A DNA stretch of 25,576 nucleotides from Paradesertivirga sp965650335 (GTDB lineage: Bacteria > Bacteroidota > Bacteroidia > Sphingobacteriales > Sphingobacteriaceae). The notes beneath the pieces were generated by a model that was not told where the DNA came from, searched no databases, and saw nothing but the letters and a program-made list of their open reading frames with translations. The stretch is from NCBI GenBank assembly GCA_965650335.1, contig CBFGOI010000066.1:1-25576 (forward strand), written 5' to 3'. The position numbers and the translations under genes are program-made. Positions 8,260 through 16,696 of this stretch are shown in pieces. The number at the start of each line of letters is the position of its first letter. Position 1 is the first letter of the stretch.

Positions 8260-9345
8260 TTATGAAGTTAAAGTCTGTTTAGAAATATTAAAGCTGGCAA
8301 GTATATCATCTACTTTTACCGGCAGCCCGGTTTTCAGTGTTTTGTCCATCGCCTGAAGCAAAGCAATGGTGCCAATTCCTTCTTTTATATCAGGGTAAGC
8401 AGTAAAGTTTTCGTTGATACTGTCAGCGAAATATTCCAGGTAGTTTTGATACTCGCCCGCATGATGGCTCTGACCTTCAAAACGGAAATAATGCTTCATC
8501 GTATCATCGCCCCAGCGTACGATTTTTTCTTCACCAGTTTTATCTGTAACTGAATAACGTAATTCATGATAATCCGCCTGAGAGGCTCCTTCGGTACATC
8601 TCAATATCACACTCATTCCGCTGTCGCGGCTTGCAGGTTGCGTCGGACCGGTATATGCGCCGCTGACGCGGGCAATGCGACCGTCGCTTGCTTTAAAAAT
8701 AAAGTGCATGGTATCTTCATTCTTCAATCCGGCTACGTGCCCATTACTGCTGATCATTCCGTATCCCATCACCTCCTCAATGTTTGGCAAGTACCAGCGT
8801 ATAAAATCAACAGGGTGACTTAATCCGCCGTACAGCCATTTAAAGGAATTGAGTAAAGACCATCCTTTTTTTAAAAACCAACGATGATCCGCATGGTAAT
8901 GACTTTCGATAGTTATCAGTTCGCCTAATAGACCATTTTCGAAATCTTTATGCTGCCGTTTTGCCGGTTCAAAAAACCTCGAACTTTGTCCCACAAAAAC
9001 CTTTTTACCAGTTTTAGCACTTATTTCAAGTAACTCGTTTGCGTCCGACAAATCGTCAATAAAAGGTTTTGTACACACCACATGTTTGTCGTGCAATAAA
9101 GCCTGTTTTACGTGCTCTGCATGCAGATGATCGGGTGTGTAAATGGCAATAACATCTATTTCTTTATCATCCAGCATTGTTTGATAGCTGGTGGTGTAAT
9201 TATGGAAATCGAATTCTTTTGCACGTTGTTTACACATCTCTTCGTTCGCATCGCAAATAGTTTTAAGCTCCCATTTCTCGCTGGCAAGAGCCGCTGACAT
9301 TGTGCTTCGACCTTCACCAAGGCCTAATATTCCTAGTTTTAACAT
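8260..9345 (-). CDS. Gfo/Idh/MocA family NAD(P)-dependent oxidoreductase
   Basis: This 361-residue protein has the N-terminal Rossmann fold with the glycine-rich GILGLGEGRS (5-14) and the family lysine in CTKPF (K93), equivalent to the EKP motif. The C-terminal alpha/beta domain follows (about 125-360). Family members oxidise or reduce sugars, inositols and sugar derivatives, or cleave glycosides by transient oxidation. No signal peptide is present, so it is cytoplasmic. The ATG at 9345 directly follows a heptad-repeat tract. D-apiose dehydrogenase also belongs to this family, but the family is too broad for that to identify the substrate. Linkage to the isomerase and symporter genes downstream (24-bp gap) indicates a role in processing the imported sugar. 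Confidence 0.88.
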   Translation of the reverse strand: MLKLGILGLGEGRSTMSAALASEKWELKTICDANEEMCKQRAKEFDFHNYTTSYQTMLDDKEIDVIAIYTPDHLHAEHVKQALLHDKHVVCTKPFIDDLSDANELLEISAKTGKKVFVGQSSRFFEPAKRQHKDFENGLLGELITIESHYHADHRWFLKKGWSLLNSFKWLYGGLSHPVDFIRWYLPNIEEVMGYGMISSNGHVAGLKNEDTMHFIFKASDGRIARVSGAYTGPTQPASRDSGMSVILRCTEGASQADYHELRYSVTDKTGEEKIVRWGDDTMKHYFRFEGQSHHAGEYQNYLEYFADSINENFTAYPDIKEGIGTIALLQAMDKTLKTGLPVKVDDILASFNISKQTLTS

Positions 9346-9356
9346 TGGTTTTATGA

Positions 9357-9391
9357 GTTGTGGGTTGCGGTTTGTAAGTTGTAGGTTGTAA
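9357..9391. repeat. Five heptad repeats, consensus GTTGTNN
   Basis: Read on the plus strand, five contiguous 7-bp units occupy this stretch: GTTGTGG, GTTGCGG, TTTGTAA, GTTGTAG, GTTGTAA. Four of the five keep the first four bases and two positions vary. The tract ends 11 bp before the start codon of the oxidoreductase gene, so on the transcribed strand it forms an AC-rich leader with no Shine-Dalgarno sequence. A 33-bp spacer bounded by GAGAG (9392-9396) and CTCTC (9420-9424) separates it from the larger repeat tract. Function is unknown. Confidence 0.8.
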
Positions 9392-9424
9392 GAGAGGACA
9401 AGCGATCTTTCGACATTTACTCTC

Positions 9425-9550
9425 TCCTTGATATTTAATACTTGATACTTCCTACTTGTTACTTGATACTTCCTAATTGATACTTCCTACTTGTTACTTC
9501 CTACTTCTTACTTGTTACTTGTTGCTTGATACTTGTTACTTCCTACTTTC
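9425..9550. repeat. Eighteen heptad repeats, consensus TACTTNN
   Basis: Exactly 18 consecutive 7-bp units run from 9425 to 9550 on the plus strand without an indel. Fourteen begin with a perfect TACTT; the other four are TCCTT, TATTT, TAATT and TGCTT. The last two bases of each unit vary among GA, CC, GT, CT, TC and AA. The tract reaches the last base of the TAG stop codon of the beta-helix/RhaM gene. On the transcribed strand the unit reads NNAAGTA. The phase is strict but the order of the variable dinucleotides is not simply periodic. Similar short direct repeats are, from memory, scattered in intergenic regions of this bacterial group; I cannot confirm copy number here. Confidence 0.9.
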
Positions 9551-12081
9551 TAATTTTCGCTTACTTTATCAAGAAACACCCAGGTTTCGCCGGGCTTAGT
9601 TCCTTCAATACCTTGCTGATATTTCTTCATTAAATTATTCCAGTCATCCACACGTGGATTATTCTCAGTTGTTTTTGGATTTAATTTGTCAAGGCTAGCC
9701 CCTTTTGGGATGCTGATAACCAGCATTAACTGACCTCCGCTTTTGAATACTTGCAACTGCTGAAAATCTGCGTTGCAGAATCCTTTTGAAACCTCGGGCC
9801 ATTGCTTAAACTGAGTAGCGTGATAATCGAGGTATTCCTGTTGGGGAAGTGAATCTTTAACCAGATCAGCTGTTAACAGGATATTATCCCATTCTTTTGC
9901 GCTTGTTGAACCCGGACAATGTTTCTTGCGGTTAAACTCGTAAAAAGGAACATTGTAAATCTTCACAGAATTATCAGGGTACTTCACTAATAGATCTTTG
10001 CGGATCTTCTCCGGGTTTTCTATCGCACCATAAATTACCGTATGATTATTCCATTGGTAAATACTCCCGGTTGGAATTGCATTTCTACGAAGTATTTCTT
10101 CGACTAGTTTAACGTCATGTTTTGTTCCTGCTGATCCTATTAGTTCGACCGCTTTGGTTCGTTCAGAATGGTTAATTTCCCTGTCGGGAGACGCTGGTGC
10201 CTTTTCTTTTAGTAAGTATTTATAAGCTGGCTCTAATCCGGCTTTCAGCTTAATACTATCTGCAACTTGAGGACCATTATTCTCCCACACATTACCCGGG
10301 CCGTTAGCATTTTGAAGATATTTATCAGCAGGGGTCCAATTGTTTTTTACAGTAAAATAGGACGAGCCCTCGTCTGTATATAAATAGAACCAGTGATTGG
10401 GATCGTGAACATAAGGTGCTTTGTAAATGCTATCAATGTAGTTTTCAGCAATTAAAGAACCCGGTTGGGCAGATAATGTATATATTGACGATACATCGTA
10501 CATGTGTTTGGCGTAACGATGGATCTGGTTAGCAACAATGCGGTTATTGCGCATTGTATTGATAGTTTTAGACCATCCCCAACCCATGGAAATCCCGGTG
10601 TAAGACACTTCAGAGATATCATTATGTTCAATCCTGATACCTTTTACATATCCGGCACTGATGCCTATACTGCCCCAATCTTCATTAGTAACATCGGTAA
10701 CCAGGTTATTGCTCACTAAAACATTTGTGCAAACATCCCTTTCGTCCTGCGGATTATAGGGAACATGCACCTCATGCGCTTCGTCAGAATATACGCCTAC
10801 ATGAATCCCCGTTCCTCCGATATCTTTAAATAAATTCCCTTTTATCTGGTCGTTATGTGTTCCTCTTTTATAATCTAAACCTGTAGAGGCAAGATGTTCA
10901 AAACGGCACGCTTCAAAACCGGTATTGTTTGCAAATGATACTTCAACCGCAGCAGCTGGTCGACCTACCCAGGCCTGATTTTCCATACCTGCTTTATCTG
11001 GTGTACCCGGAATTTTCAATTTGTAAGCATCGAGCATATACATGCCGGATTGATGTGGAACATGTCCTTCTTTCGACGGACGCAACCACGTTGAATGCTG
11101 GAAAGAAATCCCTTTAAAGGAGACGTATGAAACCGGACGATCGATCATTCCCTGCACCCTGACCAGTGTTTCTAAATACGGAACCGTTACAGTAGCCGCA
11201 TTCAAATCTTCGTTACTTTTAGGCCAATAATAGATCTTCTGATTGCGTTTGTCCAGGTACCATTCGCCTGGTTCGTTTAAAAACTCAATGGCGTTTGAAA
11301 GAAAGAATGCAGAATTGCCGGTTGTTTTTGAAATCCATGGAGCCGGCCATGGATGCTCTGATTGAACACGGCTTTCGGGCTGATAAAACGACAACTTTGC
11401 GCTGTCTCCTTTCATTTCGACCGACTTAACCCTTAAAATCGCAATTGCCCACCATTGGTGAATGAACATCTCCATTCCTTTGGCATTTTTAATATCTGCA
11501 CCAGGTTTTGGTATCCAGCAGGTTTCATCCTTATGGTTCCAGGAAAGAATACGGTTCATCGTACCGATTTTGACATCCCGGGAACGAGTAGCTTTTACAT
11601 TATTTACCCAAAGCTGCCTAAAATCTAAAACATTGTCGCCAATTACAGGCGCATCCGCAACCCATACTTTATTTTGAGCTTCTGCTGGCAATCCGGCAAT
11701 AGTACCAGACACCTTTCGCCATCCTTTAACAGTTTTACCTCCACTAATTACTGGGAACTCGCCTGTTGCCGCTTGAAAAGTGGTAGGACTTGCGGCTGTT
11801 CCCGAATCCTCAGGTCGGATAAAAAGCGGCTCTTCCATAGTATAAATCCCACCGCGAAGAATAATCGTTATCCCGTTAGATATAGATGGATCGACTAAAC
11901 GTCTCAACTCACGAGCTTTCCGTAAAGCCAGACCAATATCAGCCAGTGGTTTTTCCCTCGTACCGGGATTGGTATTATTACCTTTCGGGGAAACCCATAT
12001 TTCGGCTGCCTCTGCTTTAAAGAAAACAAGACTGAGTAACAGCAATAAAAAGGCGGTAAAACGTTTGGTTAAAAAGGTCAT
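9550..12081 (-). CDS. Secreted right-handed beta-helix protein with C-terminal L-rhamnose-mutarotase-like domain
   Basis: This 843-residue protein has a signal peptide (about 1-25, ending AEA). The segment IWVSPKGNNTNPGT with RGGIYTMEEPLFI and PVISGGKTVKGW is typical of large beta-helix glycosidase-like proteins, some of which are GH141. The helix core spans roughly 340-600, with repeated turns such as NNTGFEACRFEHL and IEHNDISEVSYTGISMG. Residues 654-731 look like a ferredoxin-like half-domain. Residues 732-841 resemble RhaM/DUF718: EYLDYH with candidate catalytic H754, then WPEV, LMLVISI, RVDDWNNLM and KPGETWVFL. RhaM interconverts anomers of L-rhamnose, so this may couple glycan cleavage to mutarotation outside the cytoplasm. 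It follows the regulator gene by 16 bp. Glycosidase family and bond specificity are not certain. Confidence 0.78.
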   Translation of the reverse strand: MTFLTKRFTAFLLLLLSLVFFKAEAAEIWVSPKGNNTNPGTREKPLADIGLALRKARELRRLVDPSISNGITIILRGGIYTMEEPLFIRPEDSGTAASPTTFQAATGEFPVISGGKTVKGWRKVSGTIAGLPAEAQNKVWVADAPVIGDNVLDFRQLWVNNVKATRSRDVKIGTMNRILSWNHKDETCWIPKPGADIKNAKGMEMFIHQWWAIAILRVKSVEMKGDSAKLSFYQPESRVQSEHPWPAPWISKTTGNSAFFLSNAIEFLNEPGEWYLDKRNQKIYYWPKSNEDLNAATVTVPYLETLVRVQGMIDRPVSYVSFKGISFQHSTWLRPSKEGHVPHQSGMYMLDAYKLKIPGTPDKAGMENQAWVGRPAAAVEVSFANNTGFEACRFEHLASTGLDYKRGTHNDQIKGNLFKDIGGTGIHVGVYSDEAHEVHVPYNPQDERDVCTNVLVSNNLVTDVTNEDWGSIGISAGYVKGIRIEHNDISEVSYTGISMGWGWSKTINTMRNNRIVANQIHRYAKHMYDVSSIYTLSAQPGSLIAENYIDSIYKAPYVHDPNHWFYLYTDEGSSYFTVKNNWTPADKYLQNANGPGNVWENNGPQVADSIKLKAGLEPAYKYLLKEKAPASPDREINHSERTKAVELIGSAGTKHDVKLVEEILRRNAIPTGSIYQWNNHTVIYGAIENPEKIRKDLLVKYPDNSVKIYNVPFYEFNRKKHCPGSTSAKEWDNILLTADLVKDSLPQQEYLDYHATQFKQWPEVSKGFCNADFQQLQVFKSGGQLMLVISIPKGASLDKLNPKTTENNPRVDDWNNLMKKYQQGIEGTKPGETWVFLDKVSEN

Positions 12082-12097
12082 TAATCGGTTATTTAAT

Positions 12098-13147
12098 TTA
12101 TAGTGATGCCCTAAGATTAAGCATAAATGGCAATTCCACTTTTTCGCGGTAACCTTTCGCGATCATTTCTGCTGCCAATACTCCCATATGTTTATAATCT
12201 GTAGAAATTGTAGTAATCCCTTTAAGGATATATTTCTTCATGGGCGTTTCGTTGTAAGAAATCAGACCAATATCTGTTCCCACTTCCAAAGAAGTAGTGC
12301 TTACTTTCTCAATAATAGATATTAAACTAGGCTCATTTAGACAGATATAAACAGTACCCGCTTTAAGAGTTTCGTATTCAAAATCATCTATAACTTCTCT
12401 TTCAAAAGCATACTGAAGACAAAATGAATTGAAACCGGCAATTATCTCTTTCGGATAATAGCTATCGTTTGGAAAAACAAGCTTAATTGTGTGATACTTA
12501 CTTAAAGGATAGACAGCTTGTTCCAGCCCTTTGTAAATATCCTTTTGGAAGTTTTCATATATGCAACCATATTTACCATGAACCTCGGGAAGCGCCTTAT
12601 CCAACAGAATTAGTTTTTCCTTGGGTATAGCATCAATCAGAACTTCAGCTTCATCTTCGCTATCGAGAAAATGTGGTATAATGGCATAGTGAGAATAGTC
12701 GTTCTTTTGAGCAATAAGCCTTTTAAATAACTTAAAGTCATTGTTATAAATGTAAAAATCTATCGGCACGTGCGTCCCAAGATTTGCAACGAAAGCATCG
12801 TAAAAAACCTTTTTCTCTTCGCTGATTTTGTTGATTAACAGACAAACTTTAAGCTCTTGCTTTATCTCTGTGGTAATTACATAATGGCCCTTTCCGGGAA
12901 CGGAGCTAAGCACTCCCAAATGCTGCAAATACTTATAACTTCTATCCGCTGTTTCTCTGGATATTTCTAAATTATAGGTGAGCTCATTCAGCGAGGGCAA
13001 TAAAATATTCTTGTGAATTTTACCCGATTCAATCGCCTCTAAAATAGAATGTGCGAGTTGCAGATATTTCGGGGTTGCCGAATGCATATCCACCTGAATG
13101 TTCTCGAAAAATTTGTTGTGAGTTGTAGTAGCATAGGTTGACTTCAT
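12098..13147 (-). CDS. GntR-type winged-helix regulator with LacI-like sugar-binding domain
   Basis: This 349-residue protein has a GntR winged helix at about 27-90 (ATPKYLQLAHSI, LPSLNELTYNLEISRETADRSY, GVLSSVPGKGHYV) and a periplasmic-binding-protein-like effector domain from about 98 to the end. This hybrid is common in Bacteroidota and usually senses a sugar in the cytoplasm. I prefer the ATG at 13147, two bases after the GH2 stop. A GTG at 13153 would overlap that stop by four bases (GTGA). The gene lies inside the run of glycan-degrading genes, between GH2 and the beta-helix gene, so it most likely controls this operon and is co-expressed with it. The ligand is unknown; rhamnose or galactose released by the enzymes are reasonable guesses. 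Confidence 0.87.
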   Translation of the reverse strand: MKSTYATTTHNKFFENIQVDMHSATPKYLQLAHSILEAIESGKIHKNILLPSLNELTYNLEISRETADRSYKYLQHLGVLSSVPGKGHYVITTEIKQELKVCLLINKISEEKKVFYDAFVANLGTHVPIDFYIYNNDFKLFKRLIAQKNDYSHYAIIPHFLDSEDEAEVLIDAIPKEKLILLDKALPEVHGKYGCIYENFQKDIYKGLEQAVYPLSKYHTIKLVFPNDSYYPKEIIAGFNSFCLQYAFEREVIDDFEYETLKAGTVYICLNEPSLISIIEKVSTTSLEVGTDIGLISYNETPMKKYILKGITTISTDYKHMGVLAAEMIAKGYREKVELPFMLNLRASL

Positions 13148-13149
13148 AA

Positions 13150-15567
13150 TCACTTTGTTTTTAAGTTAATAGACATAGGTTGCAAACCCTCTGATGTAGC
13201 TTGTAACTTTATTTTTCCGGATTTTTCTGTTGATTGAATAATCGCCAGGCATTTTCCGTTAAATGCCTTTCTGTAAGGGGCCTTAAAAGACTCCATACTT
13301 GCCTGATAACCGTTATCTACTCCCACAATCTCTCCCTGACCAGCTATACTAAACTTTACCAGGTTGTCAGCGTCAGGAACAAGATTCCCTTCTGCATCTA
13401 ATATTCTTACTGTAATGAATGAAAGATCTTTTCCATCTGATTGTATTTTCTTTCTATCAGCTGTAAGCTCAATTTTAGCCGGAGCGCCGGCTGTTTTGAT
13501 TTCTCTTGTCAGTATTATTTTTCCATCCTTACGGGATATAGCTTTTAAGGTCCCGGGTTCAAATTTTACCCTCCACATGATATGGATGTCATCACCTGAT
13601 TTACGCTTTGTTCCCAGTGAGTTTCCGTTCAGAAACAGCTCCACTTCGTCGGCATTGTTGTAATATGCCCAAACGTCGATAAGTTTTCCAGGTTCCCAGT
13701 TCCAATGCGGAAAAATATGAAGAACCGGTTTGCTTGTCCATTCGCTCTGATACATATAATACACATCCTTCGGAAATCCGGCCAAATCAATAATTCCATA
13801 ATAAGAACTGCGGGCCGGCCAAGGATACGGATGTGGTTCGCCTAAAAAGTCGAAGCCCGACCAGACAAACAATCCTGCCATGTGTGGCAATTTCTTAACA
13901 ACATTCCAGATGGTTTCATGCGGAGATCCCCAGTATGCAAAGGAATTATCGTAAGCAGAGGCGGTCCAGTCAGGATTTCCTTCTATAAACTTTGTTTTAC
14001 CGTCTTTCGGCCATATTCTCATACTATCCGAAGGCATTTCATAATGTCCGCGGGTTTGTAATGCCGAAGCCGTTTCTGCTGAGATGAATTTTTGTCCAGG
14101 GAAGCGATTAGGCAAATCAGCATAATCCACGTGTTTATAATTGAACGACAAGACATCCAAAGCGCCTGACTGGTAGATCATATTTTTTTCAGGAATATTT
14201 TCAGTAAGGGCCGAAGTAACCGGACGAGTAGTATCTAAGTTTTTTACATACCTCACCAAATCCCTTGCGATTGAAATCCCTGTGCTGTCAAACTGCTCGC
14301 GAATCTCATTCCCAATGCTCCACAAAATAATCGAAGGGTGATTTCTGTCCCGTTTTACCATGTCCTCCAAATCTCTTTTCGACCATTCCGGGAAATCGAT
14401 GTGGTAATCTTTGGAATTTTTCTTTTTCTTCCACATGTCAAAAGCTTCATCCATCACCAGGAAGCCCATTTTATCACATAAATCCAGCAACTCAGGAGCG
14501 GGTGGATTATGTGAGGTACGGATTGCATTGCAACCCATGGCTTTCAACATTTCCAGTTGGCGCTCGGCAGCGCGGGTATTGAATGCTGCTCCAAGAGCAC
14601 CCAAATCATGGTGATTACACACCCCAAGAATTTTAAGAGGCTTACCATTTAAATAAAAACCAGTGGCAGAATCAAAATTGAAGGAGCGGATACCAAAAGG
14701 GGTATCGTATTCGTCTACTACCTTATTATCTTTATAAACTCTTGTAACTGCTCTGTACTGATGCGGACTTTCTGGAGACCATAAGCGAGGGGCTTTTACG
14801 TCCAAAGTTTGAGTTAGCGAAATCACCTCATCCTTCAAAGAAATACCGGAAGAACCAACTTCAGCAACTTTTTTGCCGTTTGCACCATATATAATGGAGC
14901 TAACTTTCACTGAACCAGATCTGCTTCCTGAATTTTTTAATTTAATATCAAGCTTAACAGTTGCACTCTCGTTAGAAACGTCCGGAGTTGTAACAAAGGT
15001 TCCCCAATGGTCAACCGCGACATCCGAAGTAATATTGAGCCAAACGTTTCTGTAAATACCAGAACCGGTATACCAGCGAGAATTCGGTTGTGATGAATTA
15101 TCGACCCGTACAGCTATCGTATTTTGTCCGCCGAAGTTTAAGCAAGAAGTGATATCATATGCAAATGAAATATACCCATTTGGCCGCTTACCCAAATACT
15201 TTCCATTAACCCAGACCTCGCTATCGCGATGAACACCATCAAACTCAACCGAAATATTTTTAGAAGTTGAAGAAGCCGGAAGAGTGAAACTTTTGCGGTA
15301 CCAGCCTATCCCCGTAGGTAAAGCGCCGCCACCTGTTGTTGTAGGATTTTTTTCATCAAAAGCACCTTCAATACTCCAGTCGTGAGGCAGATTTAATACT
15401 CTCCATTTAGAGTCGTCAAAACTCACCTCTTTAGCTTTTCCGGCATCACCTAAAAAAAATTTCCAGTTTTTATTGAAACTTATACGTGTTCGGGGTTGGG
15501 CAGTAACTGCAACACAGACAAATAAGGCAAGTACAAAAAATGAGGCTTTTAGCTTTACGGATGCCAT
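13150..15567 (-). CDS. Secreted glycoside hydrolase family 2 enzyme (beta-galactosidase type)
   Basis: This 805-residue protein has a signal peptide (1-23, cleavage after VTA). The sugar-binding domain (about 28-180) contains LPHDWSIEG, GWYRKSF, VEFDGVHRDSEVWVNG and WYTGSGIYRNVWL, all GH2 hallmarks. A beta-sandwich follows, then the TIM barrel (about 300-600) with NHHDLGALG, IRTSHNPP, the acid/base Glu in SIGNE (E421) and the probable nucleophile E498 in ISAET. C-terminal Ig-like domains complete it. GH2 exo-enzymes remove beta-linked galactose, glucuronic acid or mannose; the pattern fits the beta-galactosidase group best. It probably acts in the periplasm on oligosaccharides together with the GH78 enzyme. 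It starts 4 bp after the GH43-like gene stop, so it shares that operon. Confidence 0.92.
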   Translation of the reverse strand: MASVKLKASFFVLALFVCVAVTAQPRTRISFNKNWKFFLGDAGKAKEVSFDDSKWRVLNLPHDWSIEGAFDEKNPTTTGGGALPTGIGWYRKSFTLPASSTSKNISVEFDGVHRDSEVWVNGKYLGKRPNGYISFAYDITSCLNFGGQNTIAVRVDNSSQPNSRWYTGSGIYRNVWLNITSDVAVDHWGTFVTTPDVSNESATVKLDIKLKNSGSRSGSVKVSSIIYGANGKKVAEVGSSGISLKDEVISLTQTLDVKAPRLWSPESPHQYRAVTRVYKDNKVVDEYDTPFGIRSFNFDSATGFYLNGKPLKILGVCNHHDLGALGAAFNTRAAERQLEMLKAMGCNAIRTSHNPPAPELLDLCDKMGFLVMDEAFDMWKKKKNSKDYHIDFPEWSKRDLEDMVKRDRNHPSIILWSIGNEIREQFDSTGISIARDLVRYVKNLDTTRPVTSALTENIPEKNMIYQSGALDVLSFNYKHVDYADLPNRFPGQKFISAETASALQTRGHYEMPSDSMRIWPKDGKTKFIEGNPDWTASAYDNSFAYWGSPHETIWNVVKKLPHMAGLFVWSGFDFLGEPHPYPWPARSSYYGIIDLAGFPKDVYYMYQSEWTSKPVLHIFPHWNWEPGKLIDVWAYYNNADEVELFLNGNSLGTKRKSGDDIHIMWRVKFEPGTLKAISRKDGKIILTREIKTAGAPAKIELTADRKKIQSDGKDLSFITVRILDAEGNLVPDADNLVKFSIAGQGEIVGVDNGYQASMESFKAPYRKAFNGKCLAIIQSTEKSGKIKLQATSEGLQPMSINLKTK

Positions 15568-15571
15568 GTAT

Positions 15572-16681
15572 TTATTTATTTTCTGAATTGATGAAATTGA
15601 TCTTACTGGTGCCGAGGTCCTTTGAAGTTGCTACTGCAATTCCCCTCTGCTCTTTTTTATTAACGGCGCAGTAATAGTGATAAACAACTCCTTTGTGTTT
15701 TACTACAAAAGACTTATGAGCATACAACTCATCGTAAGGTTTGGACGACTGGACAAGGTTCTCCCCTGCCCAATCTTTCCAACTAACCATATCTTTCGAA
15801 ACCGCAAAGCGATTAAATGCACCTTTTCTATCCTGCCAGAATGCTCCGAAATAAAACATCACCCAGTTATCACCTATCTTTTGAACTACACCGTCACCTG
15901 TTATTCCTACCGGATGATGTACCACAGGTTCAGGATTAAAGCGCTTCCAGTTCAGCATATCGTCTGAAACTGCCATTCCGATGCGTTCAAACCAGCGGGT
16001 TTTAAGATTATTTCTTGCTGAATCGCCATTGGCGTTATAGTACATCACAAATGGATGCCCTGTAGTTTTCTCTTTGTCCCAAACTACAGAGCTTTTAAAC
16101 AGCTTGCGATTTTCCCACCAGCGTACGTCGGCATCTTTTGAAGTAAACAATGGCTCCGGAAGTCTTTGCCACTCATGTGGTTTGGTAGGATCTCCGCTTG
16201 TGTAAGCCATTCCTATGCTTAGATCACCTGCTTCGTAGCCTTTCACCGCACCACCGAAGTACGACATCCAGTATTTGCCTTTGCATTTTTTCAGCTTATA
16301 GCTTCCGCCCCATTTAGTATCCTGCAGGCCGATATAGCCGGCTCGCTGATTTCCATCCCATTTAGTAGTGTCGCCAAAGGACATGATACGACCAAGGGTT
16401 TGCCAGTTTAAAAGATCCTTACTTTTAGAAAGCCATGTTTCATAACCGCGACCATCAAAAATCACATAGGTCATGTACCAGTTTTTCCCCTTACGGAAGA
16501 CACTTGGACAATCCATCTTTTTTGAATTGTCATCGGGCACCATGATGAGTCCGTATTTGTAAGGTGTTTTTATTTCATTGTAAATAGACTGCATTTCTGA
16601 TTCAGAGACTTCAGTTTTCTGAGCAAAAGAAATCTCAGTAAAACCTAAAAAAATCAAGAAGCAGGCTGATATATATCTCAT
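15572..16681 (-). CDS. Secreted GH43-like five-bladed beta-propeller glycosidase
   Basis: This 369-residue protein has a signal peptide (about 1-20, MRYIS...SFAQ). The rest shows repeated propeller-blade patterns of the GH43/GH32/GH130 type: MDCPSVFRKGKNWYMTYV, YETWLSKSKDLLNWQTLG, GKYWMSYFGG, IGMAVSDDMLNWKRF, DNWVMFYFG and AVSKDMVSWKDW. The S(K/D)DxxxW elements recur once per blade. D57 in DCPSV is the likely general-base position by comparison with GH43 DP motifs; the acid residue is not clear to me. It is a distinct subgroup often annotated only as 'glycosyl hydrolase family 43-like', so its target (arabinose, xylose or galactose linkages) is uncertain. It is 15 bp downstream of the rhamnosidase gene and 4 bp upstream of GH2. 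Confidence 0.75.
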   Translation of the reverse strand: MRYISACFLIFLGFTEISFAQKTEVSESEMQSIYNEIKTPYKYGLIMVPDDNSKKMDCPSVFRKGKNWYMTYVIFDGRGYETWLSKSKDLLNWQTLGRIMSFGDTTKWDGNQRAGYIGLQDTKWGGSYKLKKCKGKYWMSYFGGAVKGYEAGDLSIGMAYTSGDPTKPHEWQRLPEPLFTSKDADVRWWENRKLFKSSVVWDKEKTTGHPFVMYYNANGDSARNNLKTRWFERIGMAVSDDMLNWKRFNPEPVVHHPVGITGDGVVQKIGDNWVMFYFGAFWQDRKGAFNRFAVSKDMVSWKDWAGENLVQSSKPYDELYAHKSFVVKHKGVVYHYYCAVNKKEQRGIAVATSKDLGTSKINFINSENK

Positions 16682-16696
16682 CTAAATTGTTCCTTT

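Noticed and set aside
9425..9550. CRISPR array
   Set aside because: Units are 7 bp without spacers, far shorter than CRISPR repeats, and no cas genes are nearby.
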